From Flagellatimonas centrodinii (GTDB taxonomy: Bacteria; Pseudomonadota; Gammaproteobacteria; Nevskiales; Nevskiaceae), in the NCBI RefSeq assembly GCF_016918765.2, contig NZ_CP092104.1, forward strand, positions 1,116,001 through 1,180,000: DNA of 64,000 nt, written 5' to 3'. Positions 16,795 through 25,877 of the stretch are shown piece after piece. The notes beneath the pieces were generated by a model. The model was given only the letters and a program-made list of their open reading frames with translations, was not told the DNA's origin and did no database searches. The first letter of the stretch is position 1, and each line of letters starts with the position of its first letter. A program made the translations under genes and the position numbers.

Positions 16795-19127
16795 GCGGTG
16801 ATCCTCGGTTCGCGCGGCATGCCCAGCCCGCGTTCGGCAATCAGGTTGAGCTGGATCTCGTTGGTGCCGGCATAGATGGTATCGGCGCGGGAGAACAGGA
16901 ACAGCTGCTGCAACGGCCGCAGCAGCGGGTCGTCGCTGACGACATCGCCGTCCGGCCCGAGGATATCCATCGCCAGCTTGCCGAGCTCGCGGTGCCAGTT
17001 CGACCAGTAGTACTTGTAGATCAGCGCCTCCCGCTGCAGGCCCAGCCCGGCGCCACCGCCGAGGGTGCGCAACGCGTTGTAGCGCATCACCCGCAAGCCA
17101 CACCAGGCGTGGGCGATGCGGGCGCGCAGCGCCGGGTCCGCGGTACGGCCGGCGTGCGCGAGGGCTGTGATCACCAACCCGAGCTCATGGGTGAAGTGCA
17201 TCTGCTGGCCCAGGGTGGAGACGCCGCGTTCGATCTCGAGCAGGCCCATGGCGATCTTCCAGCCTTCGCCGGGCGCGCCCACCACATCGTCCGGCGCCAC
17301 CCGAGCGTTGTCGAAGAACACCTCGTTGAACTCGCAGCCACCGCCGAGCTGACGGATCGGCCGGATCTCGATGCCCGGTTGGTCCAGCGGCAACAGCACG
17401 AAGATGAGCCCCTTGTTGCCCTTGCTGCCGGGCTCGCTGCGTGCCAGCACGAAGATCCAGTCGGATTCATGCGCCAGCGAGGTCCAGATCTTCTGGCCAC
17501 TGATCTGCCAGCTGCCATCCGCCAGCGGCACCGCGCGGGTTTGCACGTTGGCGAGGTCGGAGCCGGCACCGGGCTCGGAATAGCCCTGCGCCCAGAAGCA
17601 TTCGCCGCGAAGGATGGGGGGCAGGAATCGCGCCTGCTGTTCGGGAGTGCCGAACTCGATCAGCGCCGGGCCGATCAGGCCTTCGCCGATGTGGCCCATG
17701 CGGCCGGGGCCGCCGGCGCGCGCGTATTCCTCGTGGAAGATCACCTGCCGGTCGATGCTCAGGCCGCGGCCGCCCGCTGCGGTGGGCCAGCCCACGCCGA
17801 CCCAGCCCCCGGCCGCCAACGCGCGTTCCCATGCCTTGCGCAGCACGGGGTCGGCCTCTTCGTCGCCGGGCCCGCCGCGATGCCGGAGCGCGGCAAAACG
17901 AGGGTCGGCGAGATGCGCATGCATCCAGCTCGCCACCTCGGCACGGAAGTCGGCATCGGGGTCATGGGCGGCATCGACCGCCGCCGCCACCGGCACACCG
18001 TCGTCGATCAGCGCGCAGGCCAGCTCCTCGCGCAGGGCATCGGCATTGCCCAGCCAATGGCTGGCCGCCTGGGCGCGTTTGAAGTAGAGCTGCGGGTCGT
18101 ATTCCCAGGTGAAGCCGACACCGCCGTGCAACTGGATGGCCTCCTGCGCACAGAAGAAGGCGGTGTCGGCGGCCAGCGCACGGGCCATCGCGCACTCCAT
18201 CGACAACGTCGTCAGTGCCGGCTCGCCGGCGGCCACTGCGGCGGCGCCGAACACGGCAGAACGCAGGGCCTCGATCTTCACCATCATCTCGGCACAGCGA
18301 TGCTTGACCGCCTGAAAGCCCGCGACCGGGCGGCCAAACTGCTTGCGCCCGGCGGTGTAGGCGACCGTAAGGTCAAGACACTGCTGGGTGCAGCCCAGTT
18401 GTTCGGCCGCCAGATACAGCCGCGACAGCGCCAGTGCCCGCATCATCCCGTCGTCGGCGCGGGCCGGATCATCGACCCGCAAGCGCGCCGGCGTGTCGGC
18501 GAACCCGACATCGGCAAACCGCCGGGTCCGGTCCCAGGTGTCACGCGGTGTCAGGGTCAGGCCGGGGGCGTCGGCCGGGACCAGGAAGAGCCCAAGTCCA
18601 CCCCCCTCTACCGTCGCGAACACCAACAGCGCCTCGGCGCCCTCGGCACTGGCGACATGGCGCAAGGGGCCGTCGAGCCGCCAGCCTCCGGCCTCCGGTC
18701 GCGCCCGCAATGCACGGGCCGCGCCCAGCCATTCCTGCTCGGCGGTGGGCAGGGGCACGCCGATGCGCAGGCTGCCGGCCGCGATCTCCGGCAGCAGGGC
18801 GGCCATCGCCGCCTCGGTACCCATCTGCTGGATCACCGTGGCCGCCACTGCAACGGTGGGAAAGAACGGGGCGCACAGGAGGTGCCGTCCGGCCTGTTCC
18901 TGGACCAGCGCCAGCTCCACCGGCCCCAGGCCGAGCCCGCCATGGCCTTCGGCGATGGCGATGCCGCACCAGCCCAGTTCGGCACCGATGCGTTGCCACA
19001 CGGTCGGGTCATAGCCGGCCGGCAGTTCCATCGCCCGCCGCACCGCGGCACTGTCGCTGCAATCGGCGAGGAAGGTTTCGGCGGCATCACGGATCAGCCG
19101 CTGGTCTTCGGAGAGGGTGAAATTCAT
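16791..19127 (-). CDS. Fused two-domain acyl-CoA dehydrogenase (partner domain + FadE30-like)
   Basis: 778 aa, twice the normal length. Domain 1 (about 1-370) carries the C-terminal acyl-CoA dehydrogenase features RKQFG (261-265) and HGGVGFTWEYD (334-344) but no SEPGAGSD-type flavin loop. Domain 2 (about 390-778) carries SEPGAGSD (517-524) and YAGTNEIQ (752-759) and resembles FadE30. Steroid acyl-CoA dehydrogenases are typically alpha2beta2 heterotetramers that share each FAD between subunits; here both subunits are one chain, as in FadE34. It is the first gene of an operon with ipdF, a MaoC hydratase and a thiolase, so it should desaturate HIP-CoA or a related acid. The -10 of its predicted promoter ends 7 nt before the ATG, implying a leaderless mRNA. 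Confidence 0.85.
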   Translation of the reverse strand: MNFTLSEDQRLIRDAAETFLADCSDSAAVRRAMELPAGYDPTVWQRIGAELGWCGIAIAEGHGGLGLGPVELALVQEQAGRHLLCAPFFPTVAVAATVIQQMGTEAAMAALLPEIAAGSLRIGVPLPTAEQEWLGAARALRARPEAGGWRLDGPLRHVASAEGAEALLVFATVEGGGLGLFLVPADAPGLTLTPRDTWDRTRRFADVGFADTPARLRVDDPARADDGMMRALALSRLYLAAEQLGCTQQCLDLTVAYTAGRKQFGRPVAGFQAVKHRCAEMMVKIEALRSAVFGAAAVAAGEPALTTLSMECAMARALAADTAFFCAQEAIQLHGGVGFTWEYDPQLYFKRAQAASHWLGNADALREELACALIDDGVPVAAAVDAAHDPDADFRAEVASWMHAHLADPRFAALRHRGGPGDEEADPVLRKAWERALAAGGWVGVGWPTAAGGRGLSIDRQVIFHEEYARAGGPGRMGHIGEGLIGPALIEFGTPEQQARFLPPILRGECFWAQGYSEPGAGSDLANVQTRAVPLADGSWQISGQKIWTSLAHESDWIFVLARSEPGSKGNKGLIFVLLPLDQPGIEIRPIRQLGGGCEFNEVFFDNARVAPDDVVGAPGEGWKIAMGLLEIERGVSTLGQQMHFTHELGLVITALAHAGRTADPALRARIAHAWCGLRVMRYNALRTLGGGAGLGLQREALIYKYYWSNWHRELGKLAMDILGPDGDVVSDDPLLRPLQQLFLFSRADTIYAGTNEIQLNLIAERGLGMPREPRITA

Positions 19128-19134
19128 GGCCTGG

Positions 19135-19177
19135 ATTATCCCGGGTGCACCCCGGCAGGCTCTTCATCCGTTGGGGT
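19135..19177 (-). promoter_or_regulatory. Shared catabolic promoter motif (site A), fused ACAD operon
   Basis: On the minus strand, ACCCCAACGGATGAAG (19177 to 19162) is followed after 21 nt by GATAAT (19140 to 19135). The hexamer is 7 nt from the ATG at 19127, so transcription would begin at or next to the start codon. The motif centre lies near -41.5, the position of a class II activator site. It differs from site B (31261-31276) at one of 16 positions. Confidence 0.55.
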
Positions 19178-19259
19178 GATCGAAGGCTGCCGTTAAGCCG
19201 TTTTCTGACATGACCGGGACACGCCGACGTGCTACAACAATGGGCCTCAGGGACGTGCC

Positions 19260-21467
19260 ATGCCAAAAATTGTTCAGCTTTTCCCCGACAAGGACGGGAG
19301 CCCCACTGCAACGTCGGTCGCTGTCGCGCCCGGCGAGCTGGTGGCGTTGGCGCTGCGCGAGCCCCTCAAACAGATGTTGGTGGCAGCTGACGACGTGCTC
19401 TTCGACTGGGCAAAGCAGGCCTCGGGCGACGACGCGCATATCTGTTTCGCCTACATGCGGCGGCTGCGGGTTGAACGCGACAAGGTCCAGCAGGCCTTCG
19501 AGTCGCGCATGCGCGACGGTGTGGCGTCGGCGGCACCGAGCTCCGACAGCGAGCTCGAGTTCGACCTTGATGCGCTGTCGCTGCAGGACGACGACGCGCT
19601 GGAAGAAGACATCGCCATCGGCAACATGGCCAATCGCGGTCGCGACTTCTCGCGCGACGTGCTGGCCGAACTCGACCGTCGGGCGCGCTGGGCCCAGGAC
19701 AACGGCCAGCTGATTCCGGGCCTCGACACCATTCAACCGACCAGCATCTGCCAGGCCTTCGCCTCAGCACTGCAGGTATCGGAACCGGCCATCACCATGC
19801 GACTGGTGATGCTCAAGCTGTTCGAGCGCGCTGTACTGCCCCATTTCCCCAAGGCCTTCGCCACCCTCAACCGTGCGCTTGACGAGGCTGGCATCAAGGT
19901 TGCGGAGCCGCCCCGCGCAGCGATGCCGCCAACCTCGGGTGGCGCCGCAGGCGATGCCCATGCAGGTGGTGGTGGTGGTGGCAATGCCGATGGATCGACG
20001 GCCGCCGCTGGGCCCATCGCTGCCGGCGCAAGTTCCGCCAGCCCTTACCCGGCCATGGCCCCGGGCGGTCATCCGCTGTTCGGCGCAGCCGGCCCCCAGA
20101 GCTGGAGCGCCGCCGCCCCGACGGCCAGCGGCAGCTTCGGCGGCAGCGGATTCAATGGCCTCGATTGGTTGGCACCGCAGCACACCTCGCAACTGAAGGC
20201 CGAGTCGCAACTGGCACAGGAGCTGGGTGAGCTGCTGTCGCTGCATGGCATGCAGCATGCACCGACCCCGTTGGCGCAACGGCTGGATGTGGTCAACCGG
20301 CTGTTCAGCGGCGTTCGTGATGACCCGATGGTGCGGCCGGAGCTGAAGCCGGCACTGGATGCCCTGCGCTTCCCGCTGTTCAAGGCGGCACTCGGTGACC
20401 GTTCACTGCTGACCAATGCCGACCACCCGCTGCGGCGGCTGGTGGACGATGCGGGGGTGCTGGCCACCGCTCGCAACACGCCGCTGGATGAGCTCAACGA
20501 GGTGCTGTCGGAGCTGGTGCGCGTTGCGCTGCTGCGGCTGTCGCCCAGCGCTGCCCAGGCTCGCAAGGGCATGGCCGACGGTGAGGTTCTGCCGGATTCG
20601 GCGCTGTCAGCGCTCGACGGACAGCTGCAGCAGTCACGACAGTCACGGCGGCGACGGCTGATCGAACGGGCCCGCGATGGCGCGCGCCAGGTCCTGGCCG
20701 ATGCCCTGCCCGAGGGCCGCAGATTGGCGATGGAGGCGGAGGCCTTTGTCGAAAGCGACCTGCTGCCGCTGCTGGCGCTGGCCGACCTCAACTTCGGCCG
20801 CGACAGCCGCGCGTATCACGAGGCTGCCTCGGTCGGTACCGCCTGGATTCGCGGCTACTGCGACGCGCCGCTCGACAATCCGGCGGTGATCCACATCACG
20901 GCCCAGCTCGACCGGGCGCTGGCCTGGGCGCAGTACCCGGCGTCGCGCCGACAGCGCGCGCTGGAGACCGCTCGCGCGCTGCTGCAGGGGCACCCGGAAC
21001 CGGCGCACGCCGGCGAGGTGATCGACGCCCTCGATGCCGACCACCATATCGATTCCGCCGTCACCGGAGCCGATGCCGCCGACGGGCAGGCCGTGGCGCC
21101 GTCGACCGAAGTGGCCGAACCTGCGGAAGCGGTTGCGGTTGAGGTTGAGGTCGACAGCGCCGGTGCCGAATCGCAGCCCGAGCCCCCGCCTGCAGCGGCA
21201 ACCCCCACCGCACCCCCGGCACCGGCTGCAACTGCAGAGGCCGGGGTGCTGTCGCTGCGCCGCCCGCCGCACCAACGGATTCAGGTCGGCAGCTATGCCG
21301 CCGTGTTCGACCACAAGATCGGCCAGACCCGCTGGCTGCGGTTGGCACAGCGGGCTGCCGCCGCCCGCATGCTGGTATTCAGCGACTTCTGCGAGGAAGT
21401 CACCGTCCGCGTGCGCTACGACGACTTCGACTGCGACGTCACCGAAGGCCGCAGCCGACTGCTCTGA
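19260..21467 (+). CDS. DUF1631 family protein
   Basis: 735-aa cytoplasmic protein of the DUF1631 family, whose function is unknown. The family signature is in the N-terminus: a helical segment with LKQMLVAADDVLFDWAKQAS and then RRLRVERDKVQQAFESRM. Helical segments occupy about 1-220 and 300-580, separated by Gly/Ala/Pro-rich linkers (about 220-300 and 590-660), and a small basic C-terminal domain follows (QRIQVGSYAAVFDHKIGQTR). The ATG follows CAGGGACGTGCC. It is flanked by the divergent fused ACAD operon and the convergent SDR of the next operon and does not look metabolically linked to them; it is probably a chromosomal bystander. Confidence 0.75.
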   Translation: MPKIVQLFPDKDGSPTATSVAVAPGELVALALREPLKQMLVAADDVLFDWAKQASGDDAHICFAYMRRLRVERDKVQQAFESRMRDGVASAAPSSDSELEFDLDALSLQDDDALEEDIAIGNMANRGRDFSRDVLAELDRRARWAQDNGQLIPGLDTIQPTSICQAFASALQVSEPAITMRLVMLKLFERAVLPHFPKAFATLNRALDEAGIKVAEPPRAAMPPTSGGAAGDAHAGGGGGGNADGSTAAAGPIAAGASSASPYPAMAPGGHPLFGAAGPQSWSAAAPTASGSFGGSGFNGLDWLAPQHTSQLKAESQLAQELGELLSLHGMQHAPTPLAQRLDVVNRLFSGVRDDPMVRPELKPALDALRFPLFKAALGDRSLLTNADHPLRRLVDDAGVLATARNTPLDELNEVLSELVRVALLRLSPSAAQARKGMADGEVLPDSALSALDGQLQQSRQSRRRRLIERARDGARQVLADALPEGRRLAMEAEAFVESDLLPLLALADLNFGRDSRAYHEAASVGTAWIRGYCDAPLDNPAVIHITAQLDRALAWAQYPASRRQRALETARALLQGHPEPAHAGEVIDALDADHHIDSAVTGADAADGQAVAPSTEVAEPAEAVAVEVEVDSAGAESQPEPPPAAATPTAPPAPAATAEAGVLSLRRPPHQRIQVGSYAAVFDHKIGQTRWLRLAQRAAAARMLVFSDFCEEVTVRVRYDDFDCDVTEGRSRLL

Positions 21468-21513
21468 GGCGGGCGCCACCTGCCACCCGACTCTCGGATT
21501 GGGATGTGCAGCC

Positions 21514-22392
21514 TCAGGTCCCGTAGACCTTCTGCGCCGGCGGCGCTTCGGCGATCAACCCGGCAACCACATCCGTCAGTTCCGCCGGGTTCCAGCGCGC
21601 CTTCTTGTCGGTGATGGTGCCGGTCTTCCAACCGTTGGCAATCGACAACCGGCCGCCCTCGACTTCGAACACCCGTCCGCTGCAACCGGCAGACGCTTCA
21701 CTGCACAGCCACACCACCAGCGGCGCCACGTTCTCCGGGGCGTAGTGATCGAAACTGCCATCGGCGGGCGGCTTCATCATCTCGCCGAAGGGCCCTTCGG
21801 TCATGCCGGTGCGGGCGGCGGGGGCCAGCGCGTTGGCGGTAATGCCATACCGCCCCAGTTCGGCGGCCTGCACCAGCGTCAGCGCAGCGATGCCCCCCTT
21901 GGCTGCCGAGTAGTTGCTCTGGCCGATGTTGCCCTGGAGACCCGCGCCGGAACTGGTGTTGATGATGCGACCGCTCACCTTGTTGCCGGCCTTCACCTGG
22001 TCGCGCCAGCGCTTCACCAGGGTGTTGGCGATACAGAAGTGCCCCTTCAGGTGCACCTTGATCACCATGTCCCATTCGTCCTCGCTCATCGAGGCGAACA
22101 TGCGGTCACGGACGACGCCGGCGTTGTTGACGACGCCATGAACCTCACCGAAAGCCTCGACGCCAGCGGCAACGATGGCGGCTGCACCGGTCATCGAGGT
22201 GATGTCATCGCTGCTGGCAATGGCGCGGCCACCGGCGGCGGTGATCTCCGCCACCACCGCTTCGGCGGCATCGCGGCGAATGTCGTTGACCACTACGGCG
22301 GCCCCTTCGGCGACCAAGGCCAGCGCGTATGCGCGGCCCAAGCCGGCACCGGCGCCGGTGATGATGATGTTGCGGTTGTTGCAGAGGGTCAT
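21514..22392 (-). CDS. 17beta-HSD4-like (3R)-hydroxyacyl-CoA dehydrogenase (SDR)
   Basis: 292 aa. The SDR signatures are TGAGAGLGR (12-20), NNAG (about 91-94) and INTSSGAGLQGNIGQSNYSA with YSAAK. The layout, with a C-terminal ~70-residue extension (VFEVEGGRLSIANGW; ARWNPAEL), is that of the dehydrogenase domain of peroxisomal multifunctional enzyme type 2 and of Rv3548c-like proteins in mycobacterial steroid clusters. It should oxidise a hydroxyacyl-CoA made by hydration in the same pathway. It is the last gene of the ten-gene operon that begins at 31197; 22 nt separate it from fadA6. Confidence 0.82.
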   Translation of the reverse strand: MTLCNNRNIIITGAGAGLGRAYALALVAEGAAVVVNDIRRDAAEAVVAEITAAGGRAIASSDDITSMTGAAAIVAAGVEAFGEVHGVVNNAGVVRDRMFASMSEDEWDMVIKVHLKGHFCIANTLVKRWRDQVKAGNKVSGRIINTSSGAGLQGNIGQSNYSAAKGGIAALTLVQAAELGRYGITANALAPAARTGMTEGPFGEMMKPPADGSFDHYAPENVAPLVVWLCSEASAGCSGRVFEVEGGRLSIANGWKTGTITDKKARWNPAELTDVVAGLIAEAPPAQKVYGT

Positions 22393-22414
22393 GGTGTTGG
22401 TCCGGGAATGATCG

Positions 22415-23563
22415 TCAAAGCCGTTCGATGATGGTCACGTTGGCGACGCCGCCGCCCTCGCACATGGTCTGCAGCCCGTAGCGGCCGCCGGTGCGTTCGA
22501 GCTCATGCAGCAGCGTGGTCATCAGCTTGACGCCGGTGGCGCCCAGCGGATGCGACAGCGCAATGGCACCGCCATTGACGTTGGTCTTTTCGTGCGGGTA
22601 GCCGATGTCCTGCAGCCACGACAGCACCACCGGGGCGAAGGCTTCGTTGATTTCGACCAGGTCGATGTCATTCATCGACATACCGCTCTTCTTCATCGCA
22701 TGGCGGGTCGCGGGGATCGGCGCGCTGAGCATGAAGATGGGATCGTCGCTGTAAACACTCATGTGATGAATGCGTGCACGCGGGGTCAGGTTGTAGCGCT
22801 TGAGGGCCTGTTCGGACACGATCAGCATCGCCGCCGAAGCATCGCCGGTCTGGCTGGAGACGCCGGCGGTGATCGTGCCACCGGGGGCCAGCGGTTCCAG
22901 CGTCGCCATTTTCTCCAGCGAGGTATCGCGCACCGTTTCGTCGACCGTGAGGCCAGCCGTCTCCAACAGCTCGCGGTCGAAGCGACCTTCGGCCTGTGCC
23001 TTGCGGGCACGCTGGTGCGATGCCAGCGCGAAGACTTCCATCGCCTCACGTGAGATCTTCCACTTGTCGGCGATCAACTGCGCACCGTGGAATTGCGATA
23101 CAGGCTGGTCACCAAACCGGGCCTTCCAGCCGGTCGACCCGGAGAAGGGATCGTCGAAGCCGAGCGGCTTGGCGCAGAGCATGGCCGACGAGATCGGGAT
23201 CTGCGTCATCGTCTGCACCCCGCCGGCAATCACCACGTCCTGGGTGCCGCTCATCACCGCCTGCGCGGCGAAATGCACGGCCTGCTGCGACGACCCACAC
23301 TGGCGATCAATGGTGACACCGGGCACGTGCAATGGCAGGCCGGCGGCCAGCCAGGCGGTGCGGGCAATGTTGCCGGCCAGCGGGCCGATGGCATCAAGGC
23401 AGCCGAAGATGACGTCGTCGTAGTCGCCCGCCGGGATGGCGTTGCGCTCCACCAGCGCCTTGAGGGCATGGGCGCCAAGATCGGCGCCGTGCAGGTGGGC
23501 GAGGCTGCCCTTGCGCTTGCCGGTAGGGGTGCGCAGGGCGTCGACGATATAGGCTTCAGGCAT
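22415..23563 (-). CDS. fadA6: FadA6-like thiolase of steroid ring C/D degradation
   Basis: 382 aa with Cys89 (TIDRQCGSSQQAV), His338 (GGAIALSHPLGATG) and Cys368 (LQTMCEGGGVANVTIIERL). The SSQQA context of the nucleophile, the QIPISSAM segment and the C-terminus agree closely with my memory of mycobacterial FadA6, the thiolase of the HIP pathway. Its place between the acyl-CoA dehydrogenase pair and the SDR supports this. Thiolytic cleavage would release a short acyl-CoA after ring opening by IpdAB. ATG 23563 was chosen because it aligns with the MPEAYIVDALRTPTGK thiolase start; the open frame upstream overlaps the previous gene. Confidence 0.85.
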   Translation of the reverse strand: MPEAYIVDALRTPTGKRKGSLAHLHGADLGAHALKALVERNAIPAGDYDDVIFGCLDAIGPLAGNIARTAWLAAGLPLHVPGVTIDRQCGSSQQAVHFAAQAVMSGTQDVVIAGGVQTMTQIPISSAMLCAKPLGFDDPFSGSTGWKARFGDQPVSQFHGAQLIADKWKISREAMEVFALASHQRARKAQAEGRFDRELLETAGLTVDETVRDTSLEKMATLEPLAPGGTITAGVSSQTGDASAAMLIVSEQALKRYNLTPRARIHHMSVYSDDPIFMLSAPIPATRHAMKKSGMSMNDIDLVEINEAFAPVVLSWLQDIGYPHEKTNVNGGAIALSHPLGATGVKLMTTLLHELERTGGRYGLQTMCEGGGVANVTIIERL

Positions 23564-23582
23564 GGGGCTTTCCCGGTGAGGA

Positions 23583-24641
23583 TCAGATGAAGGTGTGCTG
23601 CGGACCCAGCGGTGCGGCATCCGCGAGAATGTGTTGGTCGATGCGGCGCTTGTGATACTTGCGATCGCCCCAGGTCGCATCCAGTGCCCAGGCGCGCTTC
23701 ATGAACATCTGCAGATCGGCTTCCCAGGTGTAGCCCATGGCACCGTGCACCTGGATGCTCTTGCGGGCGGCCAGCCGCGCCGCCTCACCCGCCGCCAACC
23801 GTGCGTGCGAAACATGGACAGCGCGCAGCGCATGTCCACTGTCGAGGGCATCGGCGGCGCGGTAGACCACCGGTTCGGCAAACTCCACCTTGACCGCGAC
23901 GTCCGCCATGTGGTGTTTCACCGCCTGCATCGAGCCGATCGGCTTGCCGAACTGCTTGCGCTGGGCGGCGTAGTCGACACCGAGATCGAGCATGCGATGT
24001 GCCAGCCCCAACAGCTGGGCGCTGACGGCCAGCCCGGCCTGATCGATCAGCCCCTGCCACAACGGTGCACCGATGGCGGCGGTGCCGATGCGGGTCTCGG
24101 CCGACGGCGTCCAGTCGACGTGATAGAGGCGCCGTGACAGATCAATGCTGGGATTGATGCGCAGCGTCGCCTGCGACGGCGGGACGGCGTGAATCTCGTC
24201 GTCATGCCACAACAGCAGCAGGTCGGCCGCTTCAGCGTCGGCGACCAGGGGATTGATCGGATGGCCGATGGCGACCCGGGCACGGCCCTCGGCAATGCGC
24301 GGCAACCAGGCCCGCTTGAGCTCGACACTGGCCGGCAACTGGTTGAGCAACCAAACCGCCAGAAATGCGGTATCGACAAGCGAGTCAGGGATGCCGTGAT
24401 AGCCAAGCTCCTGCTGCACCATGACCCAATCGGTGGCGCCAAGGCCGATGCCGCCAAACGCTTCGGGCACCGACAATGCGGTCAGGCCCTGGTCAGCCAA
24501 TTTGCTTCGCAGCTCCGCCGAACGGCCGGTCTTGGTGGTTTCCCAAATGCCGCGCAGCATCTCTGGCGCGGCTTCCACCACCAGGAACTTGCGAATGGCA
24601 TCGCGGAAGGCGAGCTGCTGGTCGTCGAAGGTAAAGTCCAT
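23583..24641 (-). CDS. Acyl-CoA dehydrogenase, small-partner type subunit
   Basis: 352 aa. An acyl-CoA dehydrogenase fold is clear (FDDQQLAFRDAIRKFL at the start; RKQFGKPIGSMQAVKHHMAD; IQVHGAMGYTWEADLQMFMK near the end), but the SEPGAGSD-type flavin loop is missing. This is the pattern of the partner subunit in heteromeric steroid acyl-CoA dehydrogenases (FadE/IpdE type), in which active sites are shared with an adjacent full-motif subunit. That subunit is the gene immediately upstream (24711-25877). The two genes are separated by four GGGAATC-type heptamers rather than overlapping. Predicted substrate: a CoA ester formed after ring C or D opening. Confidence 0.8.
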   Translation of the reverse strand: MDFTFDDQQLAFRDAIRKFLVVEAAPEMLRGIWETTKTGRSAELRSKLADQGLTALSVPEAFGGIGLGATDWVMVQQELGYHGIPDSLVDTAFLAVWLLNQLPASVELKRAWLPRIAEGRARVAIGHPINPLVADAEAADLLLLWHDDEIHAVPPSQATLRINPSIDLSRRLYHVDWTPSAETRIGTAAIGAPLWQGLIDQAGLAVSAQLLGLAHRMLDLGVDYAAQRKQFGKPIGSMQAVKHHMADVAVKVEFAEPVVYRAADALDSGHALRAVHVSHARLAAGEAARLAARKSIQVHGAMGYTWEADLQMFMKRAWALDATWGDRKYHKRRIDQHILADAAPLGPQHTFI

Positions 24642-24662
24642 GCTATCGCGCCCCCGGCGCGT

Positions 24663-24690
24663 GGGAATCGGGAGTCGGGAATCGGGAATC
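24663..24690. repeat. Four tandem GGGAATC-type heptamers
   Basis: GGGAATC, GGGAGTC, GGGAATC, GGGAATC occupy 24663-24690 in the 69-nt gap between the two acyl-CoA dehydrogenase subunit genes. Almost every other junction in this operon overlaps or is under 25 nt, so the repeat looks like an insertion into an originally tight junction. Two further copies occur at 8571-8584. Confidence 0.75.
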
Positions 24691-24710
24691 GGTGGGGGTC
24701 ATCGGCGTGC

Positions 24711-25877
24711 TCATGCGCGGGGCAGACCCAGCATGCGCTCGGCAATGATGTTGCGCTGAATCTCGTTGGTACCGGCGTAGATCGGCCCGGCCTGGGCGAA
24801 CAGGAATCCGTCCAGCCAGTGGCCGATGTCACCGGCATCCGGTGCGTGCGCCATCAGTTCCGCGCGGGCGCCCAGAATGCTCATCGCCGTCTCGTGCATC
24901 AGCAGGTCCAACTCCGACCAGAAGATCTTGTTGGTGGAGGCTTCCGCGCCGATCTGACCCCCCTTGGCCAATCGGCTGGCGGTGCGGTAGGTCGCCAGGG
25001 CATAGGCCTCGGCATCCATCCAGCTCTTGAGCACGGCATCGCGGATCGCCGGATCCGCATCGGCTGATTCGCGATTGGCGCGATAGAGATCCACCAACTG
25101 TCGCGCGGTCTGCTGGAACCGGGCGGGTGAGCGCAGCATCAGGCCGCGTTCGAAGCCGGCGGTGGCCATGCAGATTTTCCAGCCTTCGCCTTCGCCACCG
25201 AGGCGGTTTTCCACCGGCACCCGGACGTTGTCGAAAAAGATTTCGGCAAAGCCCGGCAACCCGTTGAGCTGCTGGATGGGGCGAATGGTGATACCCGGCA
25301 GGTTCAGCGGCAGCAGCACGAAGGTGAGGCCGTGGTGACGCTGTGACTCCGGCTCGGTGCGGAACAGGCCGAACAGCCAGTCGGCCCAGACCGCGCGCGT
25401 CGACCAGGTTTTCTGGCCATTGATGACGTAGTGGTCGCCATCACGCACCGCTTTACTGCGGATCGCCGCCATGTCGGAGCCGGCACCCGGCTCCGACCAG
25501 CCTTGCGCCCAGATGTCATCGCCGGCCGCCATGCGCGGCAGGAACCGTGCCTTCTGCTCGTCGGTGCCGTACTCCATCAAGGTGGGGGCGAGCAGGAAGA
25601 CGCCGTTCTGGTTGACCCGCAAGGGAGCCCCGGCGGCCCAGTACTCTTCCTCGAAGATCAGCCACTCGATGAGATCCAGGCCGCGACCGCCAAGGTGCTT
25701 CGGCCAGGTCACCGCGCTGAAGGCGTTGCGGTTGAGGGTGCGCTCCCATTCGCGGTGCGCGGCAAACCCCGCTTCGGTATCAAAGCTCGGCAGCGGCGCC
25801 GCCGGCACATGGTCCGCCATCCATGCCCGCACTTCGGCACGGAAGGCCTTCTGTTTTTCGGTATAGGCCAGTCTCAT
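24711..25877 (-). CDS. Acyl-CoA dehydrogenase, flavin-loop subunit
   Basis: 388 aa. It has GWSEPGAGSDMAAI (flavin/substrate loop), NGQKTWSTRA, and the C-terminal YAGTNEIQRNIIAERMLGLP, where the position of the usual catalytic Glu of short/medium-chain enzymes is Ala, as in other steroid FadE subunits. It lacks the QVHGAMGYTWE-type motif, which its neighbour (23583-24641) has, so the two complement each other and probably form an alpha2beta2 enzyme like IpdE1-IpdE2. Its ATG overlaps the echA20 stop (ATGA). The pair would introduce a double bond in an intermediate after IpdAB ring opening. Confidence 0.85.
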   Translation of the reverse strand: MRLAYTEKQKAFRAEVRAWMADHVPAAPLPSFDTEAGFAAHREWERTLNRNAFSAVTWPKHLGGRGLDLIEWLIFEEEYWAAGAPLRVNQNGVFLLAPTLMEYGTDEQKARFLPRMAAGDDIWAQGWSEPGAGSDMAAIRSKAVRDGDHYVINGQKTWSTRAVWADWLFGLFRTEPESQRHHGLTFVLLPLNLPGITIRPIQQLNGLPGFAEIFFDNVRVPVENRLGGEGEGWKICMATAGFERGLMLRSPARFQQTARQLVDLYRANRESADADPAIRDAVLKSWMDAEAYALATYRTASRLAKGGQIGAEASTNKIFWSELDLLMHETAMSILGARAELMAHAPDAGDIGHWLDGFLFAQAGPIYAGTNEIQRNIIAERMLGLPRA

